In this document: positions 1-10,241 of the stretch, piece after piece
Layout of the letters: each line of letters opens with the position of its first letter
Position numbering within the stretch: position 1 is the stretch's first letter
NCBI GenBank assembly: GCA_036867785.1
Contig: CP145422.1
Location: 310,001 to 374,000 of the forward strand
Length of the DNA: 64,000 nt
Source: Plasmodiophora brassicae
Lineage: Eukaryota; Endomyxa: Phytomyxea; Phytomyxea; Plasmodiophorida
Direction: 5' to 3'
Program-made: the position numbers and the translations under genes
Notes under the pieces: generated by a model
Seen by the model: the letters and a program-made list of their open reading frames with translations, nothing else
Told to the model about the DNA's origin: nothing
The model's database searches: none

Positions 1-308
1 CGTCTTCCACCTATGCATACACGATTTAGCGTATCAAAGAACCTCAGGTACCTTGACCGAGTGCAAAGTAGCAAACGACGACATCAGCAATGGTGCGCTC
101 GACCCCCATGGGTGGAGCCCGGTCCATATACATCTAGAAAGTGTCATTCACCTAGCTCAGCGGCCGACCCCCATGGGTGGACCCCCAGCGCAACAGGAGC
201 CTCGACATCAGTACTCCCTGACAGAGTCAATCCTGCGGTGAAGAGGAACTTAATAGATGCTGCCGAATGCCTCGCGAGATGGACAGCACGTAGTCCATCG
301 AACAACAT

Positions 309-462
309 TGACCGTGGTGCACATGGCAACCAGCCAGGTCAAATCGACCGTGGTCCCGTGGGCAACCAGCCAAGTCGAACCGAACTTTGACCGTGGTGCA
401 CCGAGCAACCAGCCAAGTCAAACCGACCGTGGTGCCCAAAGCAACCAGCCAAGTCGAACCAT
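309..462. repeat. About 38-bp tandem repeat in the 3' region of gypsy copy A
   Basis: Four imperfect copies of a unit containing GACCGTGGTGC followed by GCAACCAGCCAAGTC, lying between the polyprotein stop and the 3' LTR. The same array is at 18321-18474 in copy B, so it belongs to the element. A shorter repeat, GACCCCCATGGGTGGA, occurs twice just before it (about 113 and 177). Confidence 0.85.
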
Positions 463-585
463 GGTTACGTTGCCGTCAACCAGGTTGGATTGTCATGACA
501 GACCAATCCATGATCATGATCATCATCGTATCGTCCACCCGCGAACAGATACGGTATCGAGATTAATTCAGAGTGATGGTACAGG

Positions 586-3500
586 TTAAGATCGTCGCTT
601 ATTTCGATGCGATGTTGCATTCCGAGTGCGAGAGCGTTTCGGCGCCGGAATCAATTGCCTCAATGCAGCGACGTGTGCATGAGTATCGCCCAGTTTCCGA
701 ATAAGTTGTTCCACAAGCTGCGGTACATCTTCGGTGATAAGTGCTGCAGGCTCCCAAGTAGCCTCAGATGGGTCGAAGCCGGACCAAGCGACTTTGATCT
801 GCAACTCCTGAGTTTCGCGATCGATACGACAATCGAGAAGGTCGTCAACGTGGAACTGCTGGTCAAGCCGCTCAAGGTGCTGCTTGATTTCGGTGGTGAT
901 GTTGAGATCGGCGTCCGCATAGCGGCGGATGCGTTGCGTGTGTGCTTGGAAGCGCCGTGCAGTCAACAGGTCTTCGAGTTCGTAGACCTGGTCATTGACG
1001 CGTTGAACAACTCGGTAGGGGCCGCGCCACTGCGCAATCAACTTCTGTGCGGGTCCGGGGACGGGCTTCGCGTTCAAGACGTAGTCGCCCGGGATGAACG
1101 ACTCGCATTGGGCCTTCCTCACGTGTCGCGAGCGTTGCCGTACATTGGACGCGTGCCTCGCCTCCCTGGCTTCATCGACGACCTTATGGAGTTCGTCCAT
1201 AACGGTCTGCAGTGCTGACAGGTACGTCGCCACCCATCCCGGAGAGATCGGCCGCAGCTGATTGCATGCCGGATCCCAGATGCTGTCCAGAGGGTGCTCG
1301 GGTTTCAACTTGGTGACGACCGTGAACGGCGCGAAACCTCCGAGGCGTGTGCTCGGCGAATGGTTGATGGCGTGTTGCACCAATGGGCAGAGGTAGGGCC
1401 AGCTGTGCGTGCTGATCTGCCCCTCACTCAGAACGCTTCGTAGGATGCCAACGATAGTGCGATTGGCGCGTTCAACAGTCCCGTTTGCCCATGGACAGTA
1501 CGCCAACGTTATATGATGCTCGACGTCTCGCAGCCTGGTCAGCTCCTTGATGAGTTCGGCGGTAAAGTGAGATCCGCCATCGGTGACAAGATATTGTGGT
1601 GTTTTGAAGTCGGCAATCCATTGGAATAGTGCCTCTGCCGCAACTCGGCTGGTCGCATCGGCGCATGGAATCAATCGGACGAGACCACTGAAGTCGTCCT
1701 TCATCACGAGGATGTACTTGTAAGAATGATCGGTTCCTCGAACTGGTTCGACGTACAAGTAATCCATGTGCAGGACCTCGAATGGAATGTGGCCATGCAA
1801 CGCTTCTCCAAGCGGACGCGGAACCTTCGCTCCTCCCCGCGTCGTGATGCAATGAAGACACTGCTGGCACATCTGCTGAATGTCCTTGTCCATGCCCGGC
1901 CAAGCGAATCGCGTTGTGATTGCCTCCTTGGTAACGTCGTACGCGCGATGAGCAGCACTGGCACAATGACCAATGATCATGATGCGTAGGCGCAAGCTGG
2001 TGCAGTCGTTGTGAATCGGGATCAGAACGGCGTTCGTTTTCGACTTCCACAAACGAGCGTCATCATCGAAGAACACGCCGTCCTCGATTTTCTCTTCACG
2101 CGACAATAGCCTTTGCGATTCGCGAATTTCGGTCTCAGTCGGCCATTGGAAATCGGGATGCGTCATCGGCGTTACGCGAAGATCGTCCATCTGCAAGATG
2201 CGCGTTGCCCGGCACGCCAGTGCGATTCGTCCTGCGCCCCATCGAGATAAAAGGTCGGCCCAGACGTTGGCAGTGCCGGAGATCTCCTTGGTACGGTAAT
2301 CAAACCCTTGGAGATGTAGCGCCCAGCGCTCGATTTTCTGAGCGGTGTGCTTCTTCATCTCAGCGTCCTTCGCGAAGATGAACGTGAGGTTCCGGTGGTC
2401 GCAGAACATGAGGAATTCACGCGACGTCTGCAGAAGGAAGTCACCACGTTCAGTCGCCTTGATGATGGCGGCTGCCTCCTTCTCCGGTGTTGACCATCGC
2501 AACTCAGCGCCAGAGAACCGCTTGCCGTAGAAAGCAAGTGGTTCGTGTCGTTGTTCATGAACTGGTAGGTCGATGTCCTCCCTCGGAATCTGGGTAATAA
2601 CCGCAGCCCATGCTAGGTTACTGGCGTCCGTGAACAAGCATGTCTGGTGATCAGACTTCGGGTACGCGAGCTGGACGTGCTGGATCAGCGCAAAGCGTAT
2701 GTCCTCGAAGGCCTTGCTGTGCCGGTCTGTCCATCCAAGATCATGTAACCGAATCGACGAAGGTGACGAAGACTGGATTCTCTTCATCTCCTCGTTCGCC
2801 TTGTCCGTGAGCTCCTGGAGCGGGGCGATGATGTACGCGTAACCGGGAACACTGGTACGCATCCAGTTGGCCGCCCAGATGAACTGCTGTAGCTCTTTGA
2901 AAGTGTTAGGACGCGGCATGCTGGTCAGCGCTTCGATTCGTTCAGGATCGTGTCGGATTCCATCACGAGAGTAGATGCGCCCACACCACTTCAGCTCTCG
3001 AGCGAATAGGACGCATTTGTCCGGGTTGAACTTCAAGTTGCGTTCGCGTGCTCGCTCCAAGACACGTGCAAGCTGATGCAGTAGAATGTCTTCCGTTTTG
3101 GCGAATCCCAGCAGGTCGTCGATCCCTATCAAGAGGTGATCCTTCATGTCGTCGAAGATCTTCCCGATCCGCGCCTGGAACTGCAAGGCAGAGTTGGTCG
3201 CGCCCTGAATGCTCCTGGTAGGCGTGTAGACGCCGTCGTCGGTCATAAACGAGAAGATCTCCTGGCATTCCTTCGCAATTGGCATGAGCCAGAACCCCTT
3301 GTGGGCATCGATCGTGAAGAAGCAGGTCATGCCAGCCAGCTTCCGACTAGCCGCCTCGATGTTGGGCATCGGCCAAGCAGTTGGTACCGTACGCGAGTTC
3401 ACCTGGCGCAGATCGACGCACAGGCGGTACCCCTTGCCGTTCGGTTTCTTGACCACAAGAACGGGACTCGCCCATCTGGAGTTCATGTTGAGGTAGACCA

Positions 3501-5391
3501 GATTGTTTTCCAACAGCATCTTGATCATCTCGTCGAGGAACTCCTTTTGCTTCGGGTTGTAGGAGCGTGGTCTGCATCGGTACGGCGTGGCGTCTGGTTG
3601 AAGCTTGGTAATCATAGGTTCGATGTTGACGGGACCGTCCTGACCAAGCTGTGTGCGGAATTCGTTGACGTGTCGTCGAAGGATGAGTCGTAGCCGTGCA
3701 ACCCCTTGACGAGACATGCCGTTGAGGCGTGCTTGATGTATCAGGCGGGTGAGGGATGCCTCAATCTCTTGAACGTTGATCGGCCCTAAGTCGACATCAC
3801 TGGAGGTAGGTTCCGCCGCATCGTGTACATGTGGCGCCTGATACGTGTCGCCGCTCAACGTCGCCATCCTTGCAACGATTTCACTGACGGCGTCGAACGA
3901 CTCCACATCGAACATGGCGCATCCAGATAGTCTGGCATCAAACTCGGTGGTGCCGGATGCGATCATGTCCTCGAGTTGCTGACGTGGACTGATGCCGATC
4001 ATAGAGAGTAGTGTGTCGCCGAATAAGATGACTGGAATAGCGTCGCAGACATAGTAGGCAACATGGTACAGGGTGAGATTCCCAGCTTTGGTTTCGAGTT
4101 TCGTCACTGGAACGGTGACGATGCGGGTGCTGACGGCAATGACTTGGTCGTCGGCTGATGCGATTTCTCGGGGCTCGATAACCTCGAACGTGGCGCCCTT
4201 CAACTCATTCGCAACGTGTTCAGGTATGAGGTTTCCCCCATCACAGCCAGAGTCTAGAACATAAGGGATACGCCTTCCCTCGATCTCTACTTGCTGTGTC
4301 ACGTGCTGGATCCCAGTGTAGGCGCGAGTTTTGGCGACTTTAATCGGTCGACGTCCATCGGGATGATGTCCGCCTGCGGGCCGATGATGACGTGCGAGCT
4401 CATTGCGCCTTTCTCTCGTCGGCTTCTCTGGGCACATCGACATCTTATGTGGCCCAGAGCAGTGCCAGCATTTGAAGTCGCGCTTGCCATCAGTCGTCCC
4501 CGTCATCTGGCTGCTGTCACTTGTCGCAGTCGGTTCGCGGTTGCGCTTGGGAGCGTTCACGGTCACTGGATGTGGGCCCGATTGCCGGTTGGCGGGCACA
4601 GGGCGATGGGCTGGTACGCGGCGTCCACCTGAAGTTGTCGCAGCGGGAGTCAGCTTGCTCTGCTTGTCGGCGAGTCGCAGTTCGGAACACGTCTTCCGAG
4701 GACGCTTGATCGATGCGTTGCGGGCGCGTCCGATCGCGACGAAGTGCCTCGCCCAATCCTGCGCCTCGCGAACGATCGCCCTGGTATTGCCTTCACGTTC
4801 GGCCTTGTCCTCCTTGACCCATGCCTGTACGTGACCGCGGAGGTAGCCGGGCTGGAGCGAGTCAGCGATCAGGCGCCCCATGGCCTTGCGTCCTCCGGCG
4901 GTCTCGCTCAGCTTCCAACCGTGGCGGTCCTGGATGGCCGTCAGCTGGTCCGGGATTGACGCGATTTGATCTCGCAGGGTCGACATCGAGGTATCCATCG
5001 AAAGCTCATCCGCGATCTTGGACTCGATGTCCTGAATACGCAGCCCGTGGCTGGTGGGCAATGCGTTGACCTGGTCTCGGATCCATCCGTCCAGCAATTC
5101 GTCCGTCAACGCCTCGGCGCCGTCGTCCAGGTCCAGGTGATTTTCGGCAATGGCCTTCAACTGCACGGCGGTGAAGCACAGCCGGATGCCTTGCGGACGA
5201 AGTCGACGCCCCCGCGGCTGCTGCGCCTCCCGATCCTCGAAGATGGCGACGTAGCGGTTGTACGCCTCGCGCAGCGTCAGGATCGATGTCGAGTCAAGGT
5301 TGTTAGCCTTGGGCAGGATGCTCGCATCGGCGTTCGTAACGATGGTAGCGCTTGTCGAGCCGCCGCTGCTGCTGCTGCTTGTCAGCTCCAT
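586..5391 (-). CDS. Gypsy copy A Gag-Pol polyprotein with chromodomain
   Basis: A single 1601-residue frame counted from the first ATG (5391); the open frame continues upstream into the LTR without an ATG. Seen in order: a Gag-like N-terminus; a zinc knuckle CWHC...H...C near residue 313; an aspartic protease site LDSGCDGG near 380; a reverse transcriptase from about 600 with IDDLL in place of YxDD near 757; RNase H with TDAS near 918; an HHCC integrase with a DDE core (MDY, TDGGSHF, GTVERAN) at about 1145-1310; and a chromodomain (VAWSGF...ATWEP) at about 1507-1557. Chromodomains in this position direct integration to marked chromatin in chromoviruses. A fused Gag-Pol without frameshift is known in such families. 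The element is young and looks whole. Confidence 0.93.
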   Translation of the reverse strand: MELTSSSSSGGSTSATIVTNADASILPKANNLDSTSILTLREAYNRYVAIFEDREAQQPRGRRLRPQGIRLCFTAVQLKAIAENHLDLDDGAEALTDELLDGWIRDQVNALPTSHGLRIQDIESKIADELSMDTSMSTLRDQIASIPDQLTAIQDRHGWKLSETAGGRKAMGRLIADSLQPGYLRGHVQAWVKEDKAEREGNTRAIVREAQDWARHFVAIGRARNASIKRPRKTCSELRLADKQSKLTPAATTSGGRRVPAHRPVPANRQSGPHPVTVNAPKRNREPTATSDSSQMTGTTDGKRDFKCWHCSGPHKMSMCPEKPTRERRNELARHHRPAGGHHPDGRRPIKVAKTRAYTGIQHVTQQVEIEGRRIPYVLDSGCDGGNLIPEHVANELKGATFEVIEPREIASADDQVIAVSTRIVTVPVTKLETKAGNLTLYHVAYYVCDAIPVILFGDTLLSMIGISPRQQLEDMIASGTTEFDARLSGCAMFDVESFDAVSEIVARMATLSGDTYQAPHVHDAAEPTSSDVDLGPINVQEIEASLTRLIHQARLNGMSRQGVARLRLILRRHVNEFRTQLGQDGPVNIEPMITKLQPDATPYRCRPRSYNPKQKEFLDEMIKMLLENNLVYLNMNSRWASPVLVVKKPNGKGYRLCVDLRQVNSRTVPTAWPMPNIEAASRKLAGMTCFFTIDAHKGFWLMPIAKECQEIFSFMTDDGVYTPTRSIQGATNSALQFQARIGKIFDDMKDHLLIGIDDLLGFAKTEDILLHQLARVLERARERNLKFNPDKCVLFARELKWCGRIYSRDGIRHDPERIEALTSMPRPNTFKELQQFIWAANWMRTSVPGYAYIIAPLQELTDKANEEMKRIQSSSPSSIRLHDLGWTDRHSKAFEDIRFALIQHVQLAYPKSDHQTCLFTDASNLAWAAVITQIPREDIDLPVHEQRHEPLAFYGKRFSGAELRWSTPEKEAAAIIKATERGDFLLQTSREFLMFCDHRNLTFIFAKDAEMKKHTAQKIERWALHLQGFDYRTKEISGTANVWADLLSRWGAGRIALACRATRILQMDDLRVTPMTHPDFQWPTETEIRESQRLLSREEKIEDGVFFDDDARLWKSKTNAVLIPIHNDCTSLRLRIMIIGHCASAAHRAYDVTKEAITTRFAWPGMDKDIQQMCQQCLHCITTRGGAKVPRPLGEALHGHIPFEVLHMDYLYVEPVRGTDHSYKYILVMKDDFSGLVRLIPCADATSRVAAEALFQWIADFKTPQYLVTDGGSHFTAELIKELTRLRDVEHHITLAYCPWANGTVERANRTIVGILRSVLSEGQISTHSWPYLCPLVQHAINHSPSTRLGGFAPFTVVTKLKPEHPLDSIWDPACNQLRPISPGWVATYLSALQTVMDELHKVVDEAREARHASNVRQRSRHVRKAQCESFIPGDYVLNAKPVPGPAQKLIAQWRGPYRVVQRVNDQVYELEDLLTARRFQAHTQRIRRYADADLNITTEIKQHLERLDQQFHVDDLLDCRIDRETQELQIKVAWSGFDPSEATWEPAALITEDVPQLVEQLIRKLGDTHAHVAALRQLIPAPKRSRTRNATSHRNKRRS

Positions 5392-5449
5392 GTCGTGTCG
5401 TCGTCGGTGTCGTTCACGGAGAGTCAACGTACGACACGTAGTGGCCACT

Positions 5450-5664
5450 ATAGTGTCTTCCGTCAAGCCTCGGGTGACACAATAGACGAATGCCGTTTAT
5501 CCACCATCGATCCCGTACCCCGCTCTCCCACCAGCGGCGCACGTGATCGCGTGCTCTCGATCCCCGCATATCTCGACACATGAATCTCTGGCGCATGTGA
5601 ATATCTGGAGGATGCTGATGCTGACGTAGGTGATGAGGAGCTAAATATAGGACCCCGGACTACA
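5450..5664 (-). repeat. 5' LTR of gypsy copy A
   Basis: This 215-bp block also occurs at 17620-17834 and 23462-23676. Read on the minus strand it begins TGTAGTCCGGGGTCC and ends GACACTAT. The boundaries were set from copy B, where both LTRs and the target duplication are visible. Confidence 0.9.
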
Positions 5665-6155
5665 CAACACACTACATCAGCGCCGGTTGTGAGCTCACTA
5701 CTGCGTCCAGTAAGTTCCGCTCGCAACCACGACGAATACCCACACCGCGTCCAGCCATGTGCATCCGTAGTTAGTTCCGTTCCCATCCGATATCGGTTCA
5801 CCGAAGCCCAATCTTTAGGAGTCCGATGACTGGCGTCCGTTTGACTACCAGGGTTAGCCGAAGTCCAATCTTTAGGATCCGACTGTGGTGGAGTGTTTCC
5901 CCATGCATATGCGAGTTCCGTACCGTTGGTTTCCATTTGGTACATGATCCCATTCAGTGGCCAATTTGCTGAATGTTCCCAGACTGAGTCCCATGCCCAG
6001 TGGTTCGGGCCCCGTGCCCACGCAGGTGCTCCGCGCACCGTGCGTCCGATCGACGTCCTTTCCGTTTTCGCGTCGTTGTTCCTCGTTGCCTATGTACAGT
6101 TAGCAACCTTCGACCAGCTATTTTACCATGTTCCGGCCGGTCCATCATCATATCG
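5665..6155. other. Stretch between gypsy A and the second gypsy element, with a direct repeat
   Basis: No gene seen. An imperfect direct repeat (CCGAAGCCCAATCTTTAGGA and CCGAAGTCCAATCTTTAGGA) lies between about 5795 and 5875. It may be the 3' untranslated part of the element to its right, but no LTR could be matched by eye. Confidence 0.4.
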
Positions 6156-9100
6156 TCAATTCCGTGGTCGTTTAGTCCTCTGACGTCGCGTTCCTTTTGC
6201 TTGACGTCGTTTCGAGGCAGGCTGGCGATTCCCGTTCGTCGCCGCCGAGTTCAACAGTATTCGCAACTCCTCCGCCTGAGGGTGGTCATCTCCCAGTCGG
6301 TCATACAGATCACGAACCATCGTCGGCACGTCCTCGATTATGATGTCCGCCGGTTCCCATGTGGCGTCCGATTCCTCGAATCCTTCCCAGAGCACTTTGA
6401 TTTCGACTCGCTTCTCGCTCGCATTGTATCGGCAGTCAGCTAGATTCTCCACCAAGAGCTTATGATTCGAGTGCTGAAGATGCTTCTTCATCGTCGCCGT
6501 CATGTTCAACTTCCCATCAGCGTATCGTCTGATCCGTTGGATGTGCGCCCGAAACTCCTTCTCGTGAAGAGGATCGTACAGCAAGTACACTTGATCGTTC
6601 AGTCGCTGCAGCACACGGAACGGGCCATTCCACTTGGCGATCAGTTTGTTCCCCGGGCCCATGTTCGGTCGTGCGCACAAGACGTAGTCACCTGGAATGA
6701 ACGCTTCATCGTCTCCAGGACGCAGCTGCCTGTTGCGCTGCTGGACATTGGCTCGATGCCGCTTCTCTTTGCCCATCTCGACATCCTTGTGTATGTTGTC
6801 GAAATCGTCCTTCATCTTCTCGATGTGCTGAGTAATGGTCGCAGGATTCACAGGTCGCCAATTGCTAGCCTTCAAGTCCCAGATCAGGTCTAGAGGATTC
6901 TCCGGTTGGATGCCAAACGCCGCCGTCACCGGTGCATGACCTCCACGACGCTTTGAAGGCGTATGGTTCATGGCGTGTTGCACCAGCTGACATGCGTACG
7001 GCCAGTTGTGGGTGTCGATCTGGTTCTCATTCAGTAGGCTCCTCAGCATCTCCACGACCGTTCCATTCGCCCGTTCGACCGTTCCATTCGACCATGGGCA
7101 GTACGCCAGCGTGATGTGATGCGCAACGTGACGTAGCCGACTCAAATCCTCCATCACCTCAGCGGTGAAATGTGAACCACCATCGGTAACCAGGATCTCT
7201 GGCGTCCCGAAGTCAGCGATCCACGCCATCAGGGAATCAGCTGCAGTTCGGGCCGTCGCGTTCGTGCAAGGAATCAGGCGGACAAGTCCCGAGAAGTCGT
7301 CCTTGAGCAGCAATATGTACTTGTAGTCGTGGTCCGCTCCGCGAACCGGCTCGACGTACATGTAGTCCATATGCAGCACCTGAAACCTTTCGTGACCGTG
7401 AACAGCCTGACCCAGCGGCCGCGGAATCCGTTCTCCTCCTCGAGTGGTGACGCAGTGCATGCACTGATCGCACATTTGTTGCACGTGCTCCTCCACTCCA
7501 GCCCAGCGGAATCGTCTCATAACCGCTTCTCTGGTGGTTGTCCCGCCACGATGCATAGCACTGCCGCAGTGCGCCACGACCAGGATCCGTAGTCGTAACG
7601 TCTCTGCGTCGTCATGGCTTGGAATTAACACCTGTCCAGAGTCAGATTTCCACAGTTTGTCGCGATCATCCCATTGCGCCTTGAATGCTGCCTTCTCGTC
7701 GTCGGTCAGCAGCTTCTGGGATTGTCGTATGTCGGCTTCACGAGGCCATTCGAATCCGTCGTGCGCCATGGGGGTTACTCGCAGGTCTTCCATGGACATG
7801 ACTCGAGTTGCCCGACCCGTAAGCGCGATTCGACCCGCGCCCCATCGCGTCAGTAGATCTGCCCACGCATTGTCCTCCCCGTTGATGTCCACCATTTTGT
7901 ACCGGAATCCTTGCAGATGAACGGACCACCGCTCCAGCTTTGCGGCTGTGTGCTTCTTCATCTCCATGTCGTTGTTGAAGATGTATCGTAGATTCCGATG
8001 ATCGCAGTAGAGCAGGAACTCACGTCCGGTTTACAGCAAGAAATCGCCTCGCGTAGTCGCCTGGACGATCGCCGCTGCCTCTTTCTCGATGATAGGCCAT
8101 CGTAGCTGCGTGTTGTCGAAGCGTTTCCCGTAGAACGCCAGCGGTTCATGTCGTTGCTCACTGATCGGCAATTCGATGTCCTCCACTGGAATCTGAGTCA
8201 CGACCGCCGACCATGCGAATTCGCTTGCGTCCGTGAAGAGGCAGGTCTGGAAATCCTTCTTGGGGTAGGCCAGTTGCACGTGTTCGACCAGCACCGCCCG
8301 CAGCTTCTCGAATGCTTCTCGTTGTCGTTCAGACCAGCCCATCGCGTCCACCGTCAATGAGGCATAAGAACTGGACTTCGTTCGTTTCAGCTCCTCATTC
8401 GCCCGGCCAACGACCTCCTGTAGTGGCTCGATGATGTACGGGTAGTCCGGGATGCTCGTGCGCATCCATCCCACCGCCCACATCAGTTGCTGCAGGTCTT
8501 TAACCGTCTTCGGCTCCGGCATGCTTGTCAGAGCTGCTATCCGTTCCGGGTCATGTCGAATGCCGTTGCCAGAGTAGATCTTCCCGCACCAGACCAGCTC
8601 CCTGGCGAAGATCGTGCATTTCGTAGGGTTGAACTTCAGTCCGACTTCGCGTGCCCGTTCGAATACGTTGGCCAGCAGTTCCAGAAGCTCGGCCTCCGTC
8701 TTCGCGAATCCCAGCAGATCATCAATCCAGACCATCATTCGATCCATCAGGTCGTCGAAGATGTTCACCATCCTTGCTTGGAATTGCGGGGCCGTGTTCA
8801 GTCCGCCCTGGATGCTTCGTGTAGGTGTCCAAACCGAATCGTCTGTCATGAATGAAAACATCTCTTGACAAGATTTGTCCAGAGGCATCAACCAGAAGCC
8901 CTTGAAGGCATCCAAGCTGAAGAAACACGACATACCTTCGAGCTTGCGGGCTCCCGCCTCGATGTTCGGCATGGGCCAGACAGTTGCCTCAGATCGCAGG
9001 TTCACCTGTCGAAGGTCGACGCATAGTCGGTAGCCGTCTCCGTGTGGCTTCTTGACGATCAGGACAGGACTGGCCCACTTCGAGTTCATATTCGCAAAGA

Positions 9101-10007
9101 TCAGGCCGTTGTCCTTCAGCATCCGTATCATGTCCGTCAAGAACTCCTTTTGCTTCGGATTGTACATGCGCGGCTTGCACCGATATGGTGTGGCACCGTC
9201 CTTCAGGTCCGTCCTCAGTGGTTCCACGTCCACAGGTGGGTCAGACCCCAGCGTCGTACGGAATTCGTTCATGTGCTTGTTCAAGATCTTCCGCAGTCGC
9301 CTCAAGCCTTGCCTCGAAATGCCATTCTTCTTAGCCTGCTTGATCATATCGTTGACAGCCTTGCTGATTCCAGACGGATCAACCTTTCCGAGATCGATCT
9401 CACTGCGCGTTGGCTCGCCTTCGCTGTTCGCGTAGGGGTTGCATCCGTGGTTGGCGCTCAGTTCGATCATCTTGGCCGTCACCCTCTCCACCGTCTCGAG
9501 CGAGTCAGCATCGAACTGCATTACCCCATCGTTCGTTGACATCAGCGACTCCAACTGCTGTTTGGGATCAATTCCCATAGCCGTGAGAATCGGGTTTCCG
9601 AGCAGCGTCTTCGCAATCACCGCGAGATGTAGAATCGCATGTTGTACAGCGTCAATGTCCCGTGTGGCCAGTTCGTTCGCCAGCAACTTCTCCGCCGCCT
9701 TCAGATTGTGCGCCATTCGGCTCCCCAGCTGTGCAATCTCCTCGGCCATCCACGCCTCGAGGTGAGCGTCCGTCATCTCCTGCTCATCCTGGAGTCCCAG
9801 CTCGTCCATCGCAATTGCCTGTCGTTCATGAAACTTGAAGCAGTTCCGGATTGAGACTGGGCCGCGTCGTTCTCGCTCCGGCAGGTACGCCTCCGCCTCC
9901 GACGTGATGCGACAGTAGTCCGTGTACTGCTCCTCCAACTTCTTCAGTGAGCTCGGGTCCAGCCCCTCCGTCATTGGCTGCTGCCCGGGCTTCAATCGTC
10001 GTGCCAT
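6156..10007 (-). mobile_element. Second Ty3/gypsy chromodomain element, broken
   Basis: Minus-strand relative of copies A and B, but clearly a different, more diverged family. Parts recognised: a short Gag-like N-terminus (start near 10007); reverse transcriptase with WIDDLLGFA; RNase H; integrase with zinc-binding region and MDYMYVEP / TDGGSHF / GTVERAN core; and a C-terminal chromodomain (VLWEGF...ATWEP). It is broken, with about two breaks visible, and is treated as a fossil of moderate age. No LTR pair was found by eye at either end. Copy A lies next to its 3' side, and a hAT transposon interrupts the DNA next to its 5' side. Confidence 0.85.
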
Positions 10008-10241
10008 AGTGCTTTGGATCTCGTCGATCGGCTAAAACCGGTTTTGTAGATCGTGTATAGAGAACCTCAGCGTCCTCGTTCCCAGATCTCTCGATCCTTC
10101 TCCCTTCTCTCCGCCCGGCCTTCCCGCATGCCGTACGGACTCTCCTGGTCTTAGGGCTGCCTCTCCTAGATGCTGTTCTTGGTATCTCTGGCTGCGACAG
10201 GGCATGCTGCACTGTTCCACCGTCTACACAAGGCTGACCAT

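Larger units (their letters stand above)
1..5664 (-). mobile_element. Ty3/gypsy LTR retrotransposon copy A (left end outside window)
   Basis: Minus-strand Ty3/gypsy element with a C-terminal chromodomain. It is colinear without a visible indel with copy B at 17620-23676 (constant offset 18012), so its missing left LTR should lie just beyond the window start. The right (5') LTR is at 5450-5664. One long polyprotein reading frame is present and the element looks whole inside the window. The two copies differ by about a dozen residues over 1600, so both insertions are recent. The bases following the LTR are CAACA, the likely right half of a target duplication whose partner is out of view. Confidence 0.93.

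Noticed and set aside
586-1218. Long plus-strand open frame opposite the gypsy polyprotein
   Set aside because: It mirrors the integrase-chromodomain region on the other strand and shows no family features.
6156-10007. LTR pair for the second gypsy element
   Set aside because: No matching direct repeats could be found between 5665-6155 and 10008-10241 or beyond the hAT insertion.
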